The notes below the pieces were generated by a model, which did no database searches, was not told the origin of the DNA, and saw nothing but the letters and a program-made list of their open reading frames with translations. From CAYVQE01 sp964454005 (GTDB lineage: Bacteria > Myxococcota > B64-G9): a stretch of 64,000 nucleotides of DNA. Of this stretch, positions 25,179 through 33,761 are shown one piece after another. Every line of letters starts with the position of its first letter. The stretch's first letter is position 1. The stretch lies in the NCBI GenBank assembly GCA_964454005.1, contig CAYVQE010000008.1, forward strand, positions 30,263 through 94,262, read 5' to 3'. The translations under genes and the position numbers were made by a program.

Positions 25179-25879
25179 GCCGGCGCAGCCCGCTGCCCAT
25201 GACGCCAGCCCACCCGCCAGAGCCGGCATCGGACGCCGGCGGGCTGAGCCATCCCGATCCGCGGGTCCGCGGCCGGGCGGTCGACGCCCTGGCCGAGCAG
25301 CCCGGCGCCCGGTCGCGTGAGCTGCTGCGCCAGCGGCTGGCCGATCAAGATTGGGTGGTGCGCTTCAAGGCCGCCGGGGCCCTGGCCTGGATGGGGGACG
25401 ACACCGGCGTCGAGGTGCTGGCGGAGGCATTGGCCCAACGCGAGCTGTGCTTCATGGCGCTGCAGGCGCTGGCCGCCCTCGGTTCCCCGACCAGCCGTCC
25501 CGCGCTCGATCGGTTCTTCCAACGCCGCTTCTTGCATCCGTTGGAGCGCATGCAGGCGGCTGCCGCCCTGGTGCGCTGCGGCGACGAGTCAGCCGCCGAC
25601 TGGCTGGCCCGCCGGCTGGAGTCGCGCCGTGCCGAGGAACGTGGCTTCGCCCTCGAGCTCTGGGGCCGGCTGGCTCGGCCGGACGCGCGCCAGCGGCTCG
25701 AGGCGGTTCTGGCCGACCCGACCGATCCGCATCGGCTGGATGCCGTGCGCGGGTTGGCTCAGCTGGGCGATCGGGCGGCGCTGGATCTGCTGCGGCGGGT
25801 GGCCGCCGAGCCCGACGATGCCGAACTGGCCGCCGAGGCGCGGGCGGCCGCGGAATGGTTGGAGGACGCCGCCTCATGA
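25175..25879 (+). CDS. HEAT-repeat protein
   Basis: The protein has 234 residues if the TTG that overlaps the metG stop is used; an ATG at 25199 would remove eight residues. Helical repeats of about 30 residues are visible (HPDPRVRGRAVDALAEQPGA, LADQDWVVRFKAAGALAWMG, LHPLERMQAAAALVRCGDES, DRAALDLLRRVAAEPDD), the HEAT/PBS-lyase type. It lacks signal peptide and catalytic motifs, so a protein-binding adaptor role is most likely. It overlaps the following tatD-type gene by four bases (ATGA), so all three genes are probably one transcript. Confidence 0.82.
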   Translation: MSRRSPLPMTPAHPPEPASDAGGLSHPDPRVRGRAVDALAEQPGARSRELLRQRLADQDWVVRFKAAGALAWMGDDTGVEVLAEALAQRELCFMALQALAALGSPTSRPALDRFFQRRFLHPLERMQAAAALVRCGDESAADWLARRLESRRAEERGFALELWGRLARPDARQRLEAVLADPTDPHRLDAVRGLAQLGDRAALDLLRRVAAEPDDAELAAEARAAAEWLEDAAS

Positions 25880-27333
25880 GCCGGCCCTTGGAGCTGATCG
25901 ACAGCCACGCCCACCTCGATTTTCCGAAGCTGGCCGCGGATCGGCCGGCGGTGCTGGATCGGGCCCGGAGGGCCGGGGTGAGCCAGATCGTGACCATCGG
26001 CGCTGGCCGGGGGGTCGAGGGCAACTTCGCGGCCGTGGCTTTGGCCGCCGGCGAAGAGCACGTCTGGGCCAGCGTGGGCGTCCACCCCCACGATGCGGAT
26101 CTGGGCGTGGGCTGGAGCGGCGATCCGGCCGCCCCGATGGCGGACGCGGTGCGCGCCGAATGGGAGGCGGCGGCCGACCGCGCCCTGACGCGTCTGGCCA
26201 GCTTGGCGTTGCACCCGCGGGTGGTGGCCATCGGCGAGGTGGGGCTGGATTTCCACTACGACCGCTCGCCGCGCGAGCTGCAGCGCGAGCTGCTGCGGCG
26301 GTTCATCGATCTGGCCATCGCGCTGCGCCTGCCCTTGATCCTGCACGCCCGCGAGGCCGAGGCCGAGGTGGCCGCAATCCTGCGCGAGCGGGGGGCCGAG
26401 CGGGTCGGCGGGGTGGTGCATTGCTTCACCGGCGACGAAACTCTGGAGCGGATCGGCCTCGAGCTGGGTTTCTGCTTCGGCTTGACGGGCATTTTGACCT
26501 TTCCCGGGGCGCGCGATCTCCATGCGGCGGCGCGCCGGCTGCCGTTCGATCGTTTGCTGATCGAGACCGACAGCCCCTATCTGGCTCCAATACCCCACCG
26601 CGGCAAGCGCAACGAGCCGGCCTATGTGGTCGAGGTGGCCCGCCGGCTGGCGGCATTGCGCGATCGGCCGCTCCCGGAGGTCGCCCGCCAGACCAGCGCC
26701 AACGCCCGCCGGCTGTTCGGGCTCGATCGGCGCCGGCACGCCGAGCGCGGCGCGATCGCCTACCGCTTCAAGGATGCGCTGTATCTCAACATCACCAACC
26801 GCTGCAGCCAGGCCTGTCGCTTCTGCCTCAAGCACGGCGGCCACGACCTGGGCGGATGGCCGTTGGGGCTGTGGATCGAGCCCGGCGCCGAGGCGGTGCT
26901 GGCTGCGGCGCGGGCGGCGCTGGCCGAGCAACCGGCGCCGGAGGTGGTCTTCTGCGGCATCGGCGAGCCGTTGCTGCGGCCCGACGTGGTCGTCGCCGTG
27001 GGCCGGGCGTTGCGGGCCGACGGCTGGCGGGTGCGGGTCAACACCGATGGTCTGGCCAACCTGGTGCACGGCCGCGACGTGGCCACCGAGCTGCAGGGCG
27101 CGGTCGATGCCGTCAGTGTCAGCCTCAACGCGCCCGATGCCGCCAGCCACGATCGGCTGTGCTCCTCGGCCCATGGTGCGGCCGCGTTCGCCGCGGTCTG
27201 CGACTTCATCCGCCGCTGCGCCGAGCTGTTCGACGAAGTGACCGCCAGCGCGGTCGGAGGAACCGGCATCGACATGGAGGCCACCCGGCGGCTGGCCGAG
27301 TCCCTGGGCGCATCCTTTCGCAAGCGCGGCTGA
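25876..27333 (+). CDS. Fusion of TatD-family metal-dependent deoxyribonuclease and TatD-linked radical SAM domain
   Basis: The protein has 485 residues. Residues 1-290 are a full TatD hydrolase: metal ligands in DSHAHLD (9-15), GEVGLDFHYD (E121), LILHAREAE, VHCFTGD (H182) and ETDSPYLAP (D232). Residues 295-485 are a radical SAM domain with the cluster-binding cysteines C310, C314 and C317 (NRCSQACRFCLKHGG) and the GIGEPLL and VRVNTDGLANL motifs. The two families are usually neighbours or fused, the second being known as the TatD-linked radical SAM group; its substrate is unknown. TatD proteins act as nucleases in DNA repair or tRNA quality control. The ATG overlaps the upstream stop codon. 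Confidence 0.92.
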   Translation: MSRPLELIDSHAHLDFPKLAADRPAVLDRARRAGVSQIVTIGAGRGVEGNFAAVALAAGEEHVWASVGVHPHDADLGVGWSGDPAAPMADAVRAEWEAAADRALTRLASLALHPRVVAIGEVGLDFHYDRSPRELQRELLRRFIDLAIALRLPLILHAREAEAEVAAILRERGAERVGGVVHCFTGDETLERIGLELGFCFGLTGILTFPGARDLHAAARRLPFDRLLIETDSPYLAPIPHRGKRNEPAYVVEVARRLAALRDRPLPEVARQTSANARRLFGLDRRRHAERGAIAYRFKDALYLNITNRCSQACRFCLKHGGHDLGGWPLGLWIEPGAEAVLAAARAALAEQPAPEVVFCGIGEPLLRPDVVVAVGRALRADGWRVRVNTDGLANLVHGRDVATELQGAVDAVSVSLNAPDAASHDRLCSSAHGAAAFAAVCDFIRRCAELFDEVTASAVGGTGIDMEATRRLAESLGASFRKRG

Positions 27334-27490
27334 TCTCCGTATTCGTGCTAGCGCGGACGCCGGTCACGGCTTCCGCGGCTGCTACGATTCGCCCTGAGCT
27401 GGCGTTGCCCCGGGAGTTATCGAGCGATGCCGGCCGGACCCTTCGGGGCGGGCGAGGCGGCTGACCGCGCACCGGGCCGGGAACCGGGCG

Positions 27491-29851
27491 CTACGACTGC
27501 AGGCTGGCGATCTGGATCAGCTTGCCGGTGGAGGTCTTGATCACGCGCGATTTGGCAGTCTGGCTGGGGTCGAACTTGTACAGGCAGTCGCGCCAGCTGG
27601 CCAGCTCCAAAAAGGCCTCCTCTGCCTGGGCTTCGCCCACGATGGCTTGGAAGACGTGGCCCTGCTCGAAGTAGATGGTGCCCTTCATCTCGCCCAGCCG
27701 CAGCGACAGCATGCCTGATTTCCGCTTGCCGGCGATGGCCCGGATCAGCGTGATGGCGGCCTTGCCCTCCAGCGTGCCGGACAGGATCCGCGAGCCGGTG
27801 GCCACCACCCCGGCCATGGTACCGGTGGGCGGTCCGGGTAGGGTCTGCTCCTCGGGGCCGCTCTTCTCCTCGGCCGCGGGACCGGCCGGAGGCGGTCCGG
27901 CGATGGCCTCCTCGGGCAGAACGGGCACCGCGGCTTGGTCGGACTGGTCGGCATGGTCGCCGAGCCCGGGCATCTCGCCGACGTCGGCCAGATCGATGGT
28001 CCCGCCCTCGTCGCTGAACTCGATGCCGTCCTCCCCGATGGATTGCTCGGCCGCGGCCATGGCCGAGTCGAGACCACCCGCGTCGTCCAGCTCGATCACG
28101 ACGCCCTCTTGCTCGGCTTCCTCTTCGGCGAGCGCCGGCTCCTGGGCGTCGGCTGCGGCGTCGACCGAAATCTCGATCTCCGGCGCCCCCGGCGCTGGTG
28201 TCCCTGGTGCCGGCGGGGCCGATGGGCGGCTGCCCGTCGTCAGTTCCTTGTGAATCTTGGCGATGACCACCTCGGGCACGAAGGGCTTGGTGATGAAGTC
28301 GATCACACCGGCATCGAAGGCCCGGGTCACGGCTTCCGGCGATGGGTCGCTGGAGACCATGAACACCGGTACCTGCAGGCCTTCCCGTTGCAAAAACTCC
28401 AGCATGGCGAAGCCGTCGTCGGGTTCGATGCGCATCTCGACCAGCAGGGCCGCCACCGGTTCGCTGCGCAGGCTCTCCTGGGCGGTCTGGCTGTCGCGCG
28501 CCACCCGCACCCGAAAGCCTTTTTTGACCAGCTTGAGTTCGATGACCGAGGTCGAGGCATTGTCCGCATCGGCCACCAGCACCAGTGGGTTGGCGGCCGA
28601 GAGCTGGGCCCGGGCCTCGTCGGCGCTGATGACCTCACCCAACATACGCACGATCTGCGGGTCGAACAGGCGTTCGGTCTGGGCCCGGATCTCGGCGAAG
28701 GCCGCTTCCGGCTCGAGGATCTTGCCCAGCGGATTGGTCGGGTTGGCGATCAGATCCTCGTAGGCGTCGACCACCGCGATGATCTTGGCCCCGGCGGGGA
28801 TGCCTTCGCCGGAGAGCTGCTCCGGCAGCCCGCTGCCGTCGTAGAACTCGTACAGGTGGCCGATGATGTGGTTGACCTGGGGCGGCAGGTGGACCGAGTC
28901 GAACAGGCGGGCCGGCGTCAGGTGATAACGCCGCGCCCGCCGCCGGTGGTCCTCGCTGTGGGCGATGCTCAACAGTGTCAAGTGCACGCTGGCCCGCTTG
29001 CCCAGATCGTGGAGGTAGGCGGCGATGATGTTGTGGTTGATGTCGCGCTCTTTCAGGCCCATCCGCTCCGAGATCGACTTGGTCAAACGGGCGATCTTGG
29101 CCGAGTGGCCCTGCATGCCGGAGCGCTGCATCTCCAGCAGACCGACCAGGATGTTGAGCGTCTCGATGAAGTCGTTGTCGGACACCAGCGACCCACCGCG
29201 CACCGCCTCGATCTGGCGGGTCCACGATGAGGTGGCCTCGGAAAACCGCTCCTCCGGCGCCTCGTCCCGCACCACGGCCGGGCCCGAAGACTTCGGCGCC
29301 GCCTGGGGCTCCTCATGGACCTGATCGTGATCGAGCACCCGGTCGGAGTAGAGCTCCATCGGCTGCTCGGGCTGTCGGGTGCTCGCCTGTTCCAGGGCGG
29401 CGAAGGCCTGGATGTCGCCCTTGTAGTGCTTCTTGATGGCGGCCCGGATGGCCTCGCGCGAGGCCACGAAGGCCTGGATCCGATCGACGCCGGCCACGAT
29501 CCGGAGTTCATCGAGCACCCGCGTCTGCTGCGGTTCCGGCGTGACCACGCCCAGGGTGTTTTTCTGTCGATCGTAGAGCACGGGCAGCAGGTGGTTCTTT
29601 TCGGCCACTGCCTGCGGGACCATCTCGATCAGCTCGGCCCCGATGCCGATGCGCTGCAGCTTGGCCGAGGAGACGAAGCGGGTGTTGAACTCCTTGGCCA
29701 GAAACTTGAGCAGGATCTCTTCGCTCAAGTAGCCCAGCTCCAACAGGGCTTCACCCAACAGCTGGCCGGTCTCCTGCTGGTGGCTCAGGGCGGCCTCCAG
29801 CTGGGCCTGATCGATCAGCTTGGCTTGGAGGAGCTTTTCGCCAAACCTCAA
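27491..29851 (-). CDS. MshEN, HD-GYP-like, pseudo-receiver and DUF4388 multidomain signalling protein
   Basis: The protein has 786 residues from a TTG at 29851 that overlaps the stop of the upstream gene. Domains in order: MshEN c-di-GMP-binding type N-terminal domain (about 1-145); HD-GYP-like domain (225-410) with H281-D282 and YEFYDGSGLP (334-343) in place of the canonical HHExxDGxGYP; receiver-like domain (422-540) with acidic D428/D430 and Lys522 but Glu472 where the phospho-acceptor Asp should be; a long acidic Pro-rich linker; and a C-terminal DUF4388/PATAN domain (690-786). It probably reads or turns over a cyclic nucleotide without ordinary phosphorylation control. No clear output DNA-binding domain is present. 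Confidence 0.85.
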   Translation of the reverse strand: MRFGEKLLQAKLIDQAQLEAALSHQQETGQLLGEALLELGYLSEEILLKFLAKEFNTRFVSSAKLQRIGIGAELIEMVPQAVAEKNHLLPVLYDRQKNTLGVVTPEPQQTRVLDELRIVAGVDRIQAFVASREAIRAAIKKHYKGDIQAFAALEQASTRQPEQPMELYSDRVLDHDQVHEEPQAAPKSSGPAVVRDEAPEERFSEATSSWTRQIEAVRGGSLVSDNDFIETLNILVGLLEMQRSGMQGHSAKIARLTKSISERMGLKERDINHNIIAAYLHDLGKRASVHLTLLSIAHSEDHRRRARRYHLTPARLFDSVHLPPQVNHIIGHLYEFYDGSGLPEQLSGEGIPAGAKIIAVVDAYEDLIANPTNPLGKILEPEAAFAEIRAQTERLFDPQIVRMLGEVISADEARAQLSAANPLVLVADADNASTSVIELKLVKKGFRVRVARDSQTAQESLRSEPVAALLVEMRIEPDDGFAMLEFLQREGLQVPVFMVSSDPSPEAVTRAFDAGVIDFITKPFVPEVVIAKIHKELTTGSRPSAPPAPGTPAPGAPEIEISVDAAADAQEPALAEEEAEQEGVVIELDDAGGLDSAMAAAEQSIGEDGIEFSDEGGTIDLADVGEMPGLGDHADQSDQAAVPVLPEEAIAGPPPAGPAAEEKSGPEEQTLPGPPTGTMAGVVATGSRILSGTLEGKAAITLIRAIAGKRKSGMLSLRLGEMKGTIYFEQGHVFQAIVGEAQAEEAFLELASWRDCLYKFDPSQTAKSRVIKTSTGKLIQIASLQS

Positions 29852-30975
29852 TCCGAACGCTCCCTCTCGTTGCTGGCCGACGGTGCGAACAGGTCGCCGG
29901 TCGCGCCGCCCGTCTCGGTCAGCTTGTCCAATCCAGCCAGCGGGCGGTGCTTCAAATCAGCGTTCCGCGGCCGTTCGTCCGGCGGGGCCGGCCGCGGCGA
30001 TTCGTTTTCGAGGAAGAGATAGCTGTCGAACTGGACCTGGTAGGACGACCAGCGTTGTCCCTTCTCCCGGTCGGATACCTCGAACACGCTCTTGAGCTTC
30101 GAGTCCAGGTTGTCGGCGAAATGAAGCGCCAGGGCTTCGGCGAACTTGGGCACCACTGGTGAGCCGAACTCCTTGCGGCCGTGGTGCGACAGGATCATGT
30201 GGCTCAGCTTGAGGCGCAGGGTCGCGTCGACGTCGGGTTCGGCGCTGGCCCACGAATCGAGCAGCGAGGCGCCGATGACCAGATGGCCGATGAGGTTGCC
30301 CTCGTCGGTGTAGCGGAAGTTGGTGCCGGTCTCCAGCTCGCGCAACTTGCCCAGGTCGTGCAGAAAGGCCCCGGCCAGTAGGAGATCGCGATCGAGGCGC
30401 GGGTAGATCGCGGCCATCTCGGCCGCCAGGCGCATGACCGCCAGGGTGTGTTCCAGCAACCCGCCCAGCGTGGCGTGATGGTGGGTCTTGGCCGCCGGGG
30501 CGCGGGCCAACGCCTCGCTGAAGGCTGGCTCGTCTAGCCGCGTCAACAGCATGCGGCGCAGACCGGTGTGCTGCAGGCTCTCGAGCAGAACGCGCACCTC
30601 ACCCAGCATCTTCTGCGGGCTATGCGCCGCGGCGCCCAAGAAGTCCGGCAGCGCATCGTCGCCCGGCGAGGGCACCTTGGTCAGCTTTTTGACCTTGAGC
30701 TGCGGATTGCCGCGGTAGGTCTGGGCCTCGCAATCGACGCGCACGAAATCCCCGGCGTCGAACGCCTCACGCTGTACGGTGATCTCGACGTTGTCCCACA
30801 TCTTGGCGTTGATGGTGCCGTCGCGGTCTTGCAGCACCAGCGCCAGGTAGGGCGTACCGTTCTTGTTCAGCGGGACCTGCTTGTCCTGAACCAGGAAGGT
30901 GCCCGAGACCGGGAAGGACCGGCCTTTGCGTTCCAGCCGGTCGCGGATATCGGAGATGAATGCCTTGCCCGCCAC
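29848..30975 (-). CDS. YhaM-like 3'-5' exoribonuclease (OB fold plus HD domain)
   Basis: The protein has 375 residues from a GTG at 30975 with GGGAGG upstream. The N-terminal OB fold (FPVSGTFLVQDKQVPLNKNG, YLALVLQDRDGTINAKMWD) would bind nucleic acid. The HD domain has THHHATLGGLLEHTLAVM, the metal pair H206-D207 (FLHDLGK), HH264-265 (ILSHHGRKEF) and D288. This arrangement is that of YhaM/CBF1 nucleases of RNA and DNA. A disordered, charged tail follows. The downstream signalling gene starts within this stop codon, so the two are co-translated. Confidence 0.88.
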   Translation of the reverse strand: MAGKAFISDIRDRLERKGRSFPVSGTFLVQDKQVPLNKNGTPYLALVLQDRDGTINAKMWDNVEITVQREAFDAGDFVRVDCEAQTYRGNPQLKVKKLTKVPSPGDDALPDFLGAAAHSPQKMLGEVRVLLESLQHTGLRRMLLTRLDEPAFSEALARAPAAKTHHHATLGGLLEHTLAVMRLAAEMAAIYPRLDRDLLLAGAFLHDLGKLRELETGTNFRYTDEGNLIGHLVIGASLLDSWASAEPDVDATLRLKLSHMILSHHGRKEFGSPVVPKFAEALALHFADNLDSKLKSVFEVSDREKGQRWSSYQVQFDSYLFLENESPRPAPPDERPRNADLKHRPLAGLDKLTETGGATGDLFAPSASNERERSD

Positions 30976-31034
30976 CCAGGTGGCCTCCCGGGGCCGGTCG
31001 AAGCTAGCCCACGGCCCAGCGCGGTCGCCCGCGC

Positions 31035-32078
31035 TTACCAGCCGGCCGGTGGCGTTTCCGCTGGTGACTCGCTGTCTTCTTCATCGCCGCCGAGGGCGGG
31101 GATGCTGAGCACGTCCAGCCGGTAGCTGAAGTTGACCAGGAAACGAAACCCCTCTTCATCGCGGAACCCGCTGTCGAATACCGGAATCTGACAGGCGAAC
31201 GACAGCAACGCCGGGCTGCCCTTGGGCAGGAACGTGACCGCCGGGGTGATGAACAGCTGCGCCACGCCGTCGCCGAAGACACCGTTGATCTCCAGCATCG
31301 GAGCGGTGTGCTCGTACAGGAAAGCGAACGGCAGCGCCAGGTTGAAGAAGAAGTCGAAGTGACTCTCCTCGGCCAGCTCGTCGCCCACCGCCGGCGGGTT
31401 TTCCGGATCGTAGAACTGCTCGTTCAGGCGCATCACGCCGCCGACCTGCAGCTGGGGCGAGAAGCGGCCCAGGTTGTAGACGGCCGAGACGTAGGGCGCG
31501 ATTCGCAACGACGTCGAGTGAGCGAAGGGCGTCTTGGGCGGCATGAAGTCCGTCGACCACTTGTCGGTGCCCAGCGGAATGTTGCTCATCACCCCGACGG
31601 CCAGGAAAAACCGGTCTTCTTTCTTCTTGCCCACCACGTTGGCCTTCAGGCCCAGGCGCAGCCCGGGCATGTCGAAGTCGGGCGTGCCGTCCCAGGAGGG
31701 CGGATTCTGATAATCGGGATCCAGCTTCCTGGCTCGCTTGGCCGCGTTTTTCTCCTGATCGCCGGTCTCGTCCGGATTGAGAACCAGCGGGAAGCCGACG
31801 TTGAGTTCCAAAATGTCCAGAATCGACCAGGTCAGCCCGGGGGTGAACACGAAGCCCACCTGCGCGTTGGGTCTGGACTGGGCGTTGGGCAGATCGAACA
31901 GCGTGGAGTTGAAGTAGAAACTGGTCTCTGTCCAGGCCGGTTCGGTCCGCACGGGCCGGACGATGTAGATTTCTTTCTCTTCGTTCACGACGTTGGCGCC
32001 AGCGGCCAACGGGAAGGCGATCGCAGCCACGAGTGCAAGGCTGGCAAGGACCGGGATGGTTGTCGGACGCTCGTTCAT
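31035..32078 (-). CDS. Exported beta-barrel-like outer membrane protein
   Basis: The protein has 347 residues from the ATG at 32078, which follows GGGAGGAACG. A signal peptide (about residues 1-28, LASLALVAAIAFPLAAGA) is followed by alternating beta-type strands typical of alpha-amylase-transporter-like or porin-like proteins (WTETSFYFNSTLFDLP, FVFTPGLTWSILDILELNVG, FFLAVGVMSNIPLGTDKW, FRFLVNFSYRLDVLSI). Its tail is acidic and Pro-rich. No specific family is recognised. It is transcribed away from the thrombospondin-repeat lipoprotein gene, each with its own promoter in the shared region. Confidence 0.6.
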   Translation of the reverse strand: MNERPTTIPVLASLALVAAIAFPLAAGANVVNEEKEIYIVRPVRTEPAWTETSFYFNSTLFDLPNAQSRPNAQVGFVFTPGLTWSILDILELNVGFPLVLNPDETGDQEKNAAKRARKLDPDYQNPPSWDGTPDFDMPGLRLGLKANVVGKKKEDRFFLAVGVMSNIPLGTDKWSTDFMPPKTPFAHSTSLRIAPYVSAVYNLGRFSPQLQVGGVMRLNEQFYDPENPPAVGDELAEESHFDFFFNLALPFAFLYEHTAPMLEINGVFGDGVAQLFITPAVTFLPKGSPALLSFACQIPVFDSGFRDEEGFRFLVNFSYRLDVLSIPALGGDEEDSESPAETPPAGW

Positions 32079-32139
32079 CGTTCCTCCCATGTCTCGGGAG
32101 CCGCCCTTCGCCTGAGGATCAGCTCCACCCGCGCGCACC

Positions 32140-32168
32140 GTCATAGTATTCGGCAGCCGCCAAGTCAA
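32140..32168 (-). promoter_or_regulatory. Sigma-70 promoter of the 31035-32078 gene
   Basis: Minus strand TTGACT, 17-bp spacer, TATGAC, about 62 bp upstream of the start codon. Confidence 0.5.
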
Positions 32169-32212
32169 GCAAAAACTGGCCGAGTTCCATTGGGATTCTG
32201 GGGAGATTGGGC

Positions 32213-32241
32213 TTGACAGGGCGAACCGATTGAATTATATG
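32213..32241 (+). promoter_or_regulatory. Sigma-70 promoter of the type 3 repeat lipoprotein gene
   Basis: A consensus TTGACA is followed by a 17-bp spacer and TATATG, about 80 bp upstream of the GTG start at 32322. Confidence 0.65.
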
Positions 32242-32321
32242 CTTGGCCACCTGTGGCCCCGGTGTGCATCGAGTTGTTTCGCCCGGGCGCCGGTGAAAAC
32301 GCTTGTGTGAAGGAGGCTTCG

Positions 32322-33656
32322 GTGAACGGACAGCTTCGATCAGCAGCGAGGGCGTTGGGTTTGTTTCTGAGCGGCTTGCTGGTTCTGCCGCTGGCCGGTT
32401 GCCGCGGCGGGGTGGGCTCGAGCTGCCTGACGGACTCGGACTGCGAGATGGGCCTGATCTGCGTAAAGCGGACCGAGATGATCGACGGTGAACGCTACGA
32501 GGAACTCAACGGCAGTTGCCACCGGGATCCGGACGAGGACTCCATCCCGGCCGACGGCAACAAGAGCGGCAGCGAGGTCGATCGCCGTTGCGGGGTCCAC
32601 GTGACCATCAAACCCGAGACCGGAGCCGAGTATGTCTACGAGCAGGTGATCGGCGAGTGCGACGACAACTGCCCAGATTTGAGCAACGCTCGACTGCTGC
32701 TGCGCTTCGTCTGCATGGCCGAGGACGACTGCTGTCCGGCCGGCGAGGATGAGAAGGACAAGGCCGATCGCTTCGATCGCTGCGCGGACATCACCGACCA
32801 GCAGGACACCTGCGAGGCCTGCTTCGTCGGCGAGGGCCGCACGCCCGAGGTCTGCTACCTGAGCTTCTCCGAGGGTTACGATCTCGACGCCAACGGCTGC
32901 GTCCGTTGCCGGCCGGCCACCGATCGGGTGCCCTGCAACAACAACGACGATTGCGAACAGGCGGTGGCCGACGGCGACCTGCCCGCTCCCGCCTGCTCGG
33001 GCAAGTGGGGCTGCTCCGGTGACTACTGCAAGTTCTCGCCCGAGAAAATGCGCGTCCAGGACGAGGACGGCTACAGCGTGTTGTGGCAGCTCGACTCGGA
33101 CTACGACGGGTTGGGCGACTCCTGCGACAACTGCCCCAAGGTGCCCAACGGCATCGAGTGCAGCAATCCGATGTTCGAGAAGAACTGCGACGCCAACGAG
33201 GACGGCTTGATCACGCCGCAGGAGCTGGCCTGGGGCGGTCAGGCCAACAGAGACGGTGATCGCTACGGCGACGCCTGCGATCTTTGCCCCGACCTGGCCG
33301 ACAACGACAACGGCGATCTGGACGGCGACGGCAGGGGCAATCCCTGCGACCCCGACGACGACGGCGACGGGATCTGCGATCCGGGCATCTCGGCCAACGA
33401 TTGCACCGGCAGCGACAACTGCCCCGAGGTGTGGAACCCCAATCAGGAGGATCTCGACGGCGACGGCAAGGGCGACGCCTGCGATTCGGACGCCGACGGC
33501 GACGGCATCCGCGAGGACGGCGATCAGAGCGGTGTGGCTGGCGACAACCCCTGCACCGGCGGGGCCCGCCGGCAGTGCGACGACAACTGCCCGCGAACCC
33601 CGAACCCGGATCAGGCCGACGCCGACGGCGACGGGGTGGGCGACGCCTGCGAGTAG
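32322..33656 (+). CDS. Lipoprotein with thrombospondin type 3 calcium-binding repeats
   Basis: The protein has 444 residues from the GTG at 32322, chosen for AAGGAGG at 5-base spacing and because it gives a proper lipoprotein signal (LVLPLAGC, lipid-bearing Cys27). The rest is Cys- and Asp-rich with a disulfide pattern (SSCLTDSDCEMGLICV) and four or more type 3 repeats near the C-terminus (DNCPEVWNPNQEDLDGDGKG, DNCPRTPNPDQADADGDGVG). Such repeats bind calcium and stiffen surface proteins. It is probably an outer-membrane, surface-exposed lipoprotein. A strong promoter precedes it and a rho-independent terminator follows, so it is monocistronic. Confidence 0.85.
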   Translation: MNGQLRSAARALGLFLSGLLVLPLAGCRGGVGSSCLTDSDCEMGLICVKRTEMIDGERYEELNGSCHRDPDEDSIPADGNKSGSEVDRRCGVHVTIKPETGAEYVYEQVIGECDDNCPDLSNARLLLRFVCMAEDDCCPAGEDEKDKADRFDRCADITDQQDTCEACFVGEGRTPEVCYLSFSEGYDLDANGCVRCRPATDRVPCNNNDDCEQAVADGDLPAPACSGKWGCSGDYCKFSPEKMRVQDEDGYSVLWQLDSDYDGLGDSCDNCPKVPNGIECSNPMFEKNCDANEDGLITPQELAWGGQANRDGDRYGDACDLCPDLADNDNGDLDGDGRGNPCDPDDDGDGICDPGISANDCTGSDNCPEVWNPNQEDLDGDGKGDACDSDADGDGIREDGDQSGVAGDNPCTGGARRQCDDNCPRTPNPDQADADGDGVGDACE

Positions 33657-33690
33657 CATCTGCCTCCGAGCCGGAGTTCGCGTTCGCGAT

Positions 33691-33715
33691 GAGGGCCGCC
33701 AACGGCCCTCTTTTT
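33691..33715 (+). terminator. Rho-independent terminator
   Basis: GAGGGCCG and CGGCCCTC form an 8-bp stem with a CCAA loop followed by TTTTT, 35 bp after the lipoprotein stop codon. Confidence 0.9.
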
Positions 33716-33761
33716 CGTGGCAAGCCGGGTCGCCGGTCCGACCCACCGGGAGGGCGGAAGG

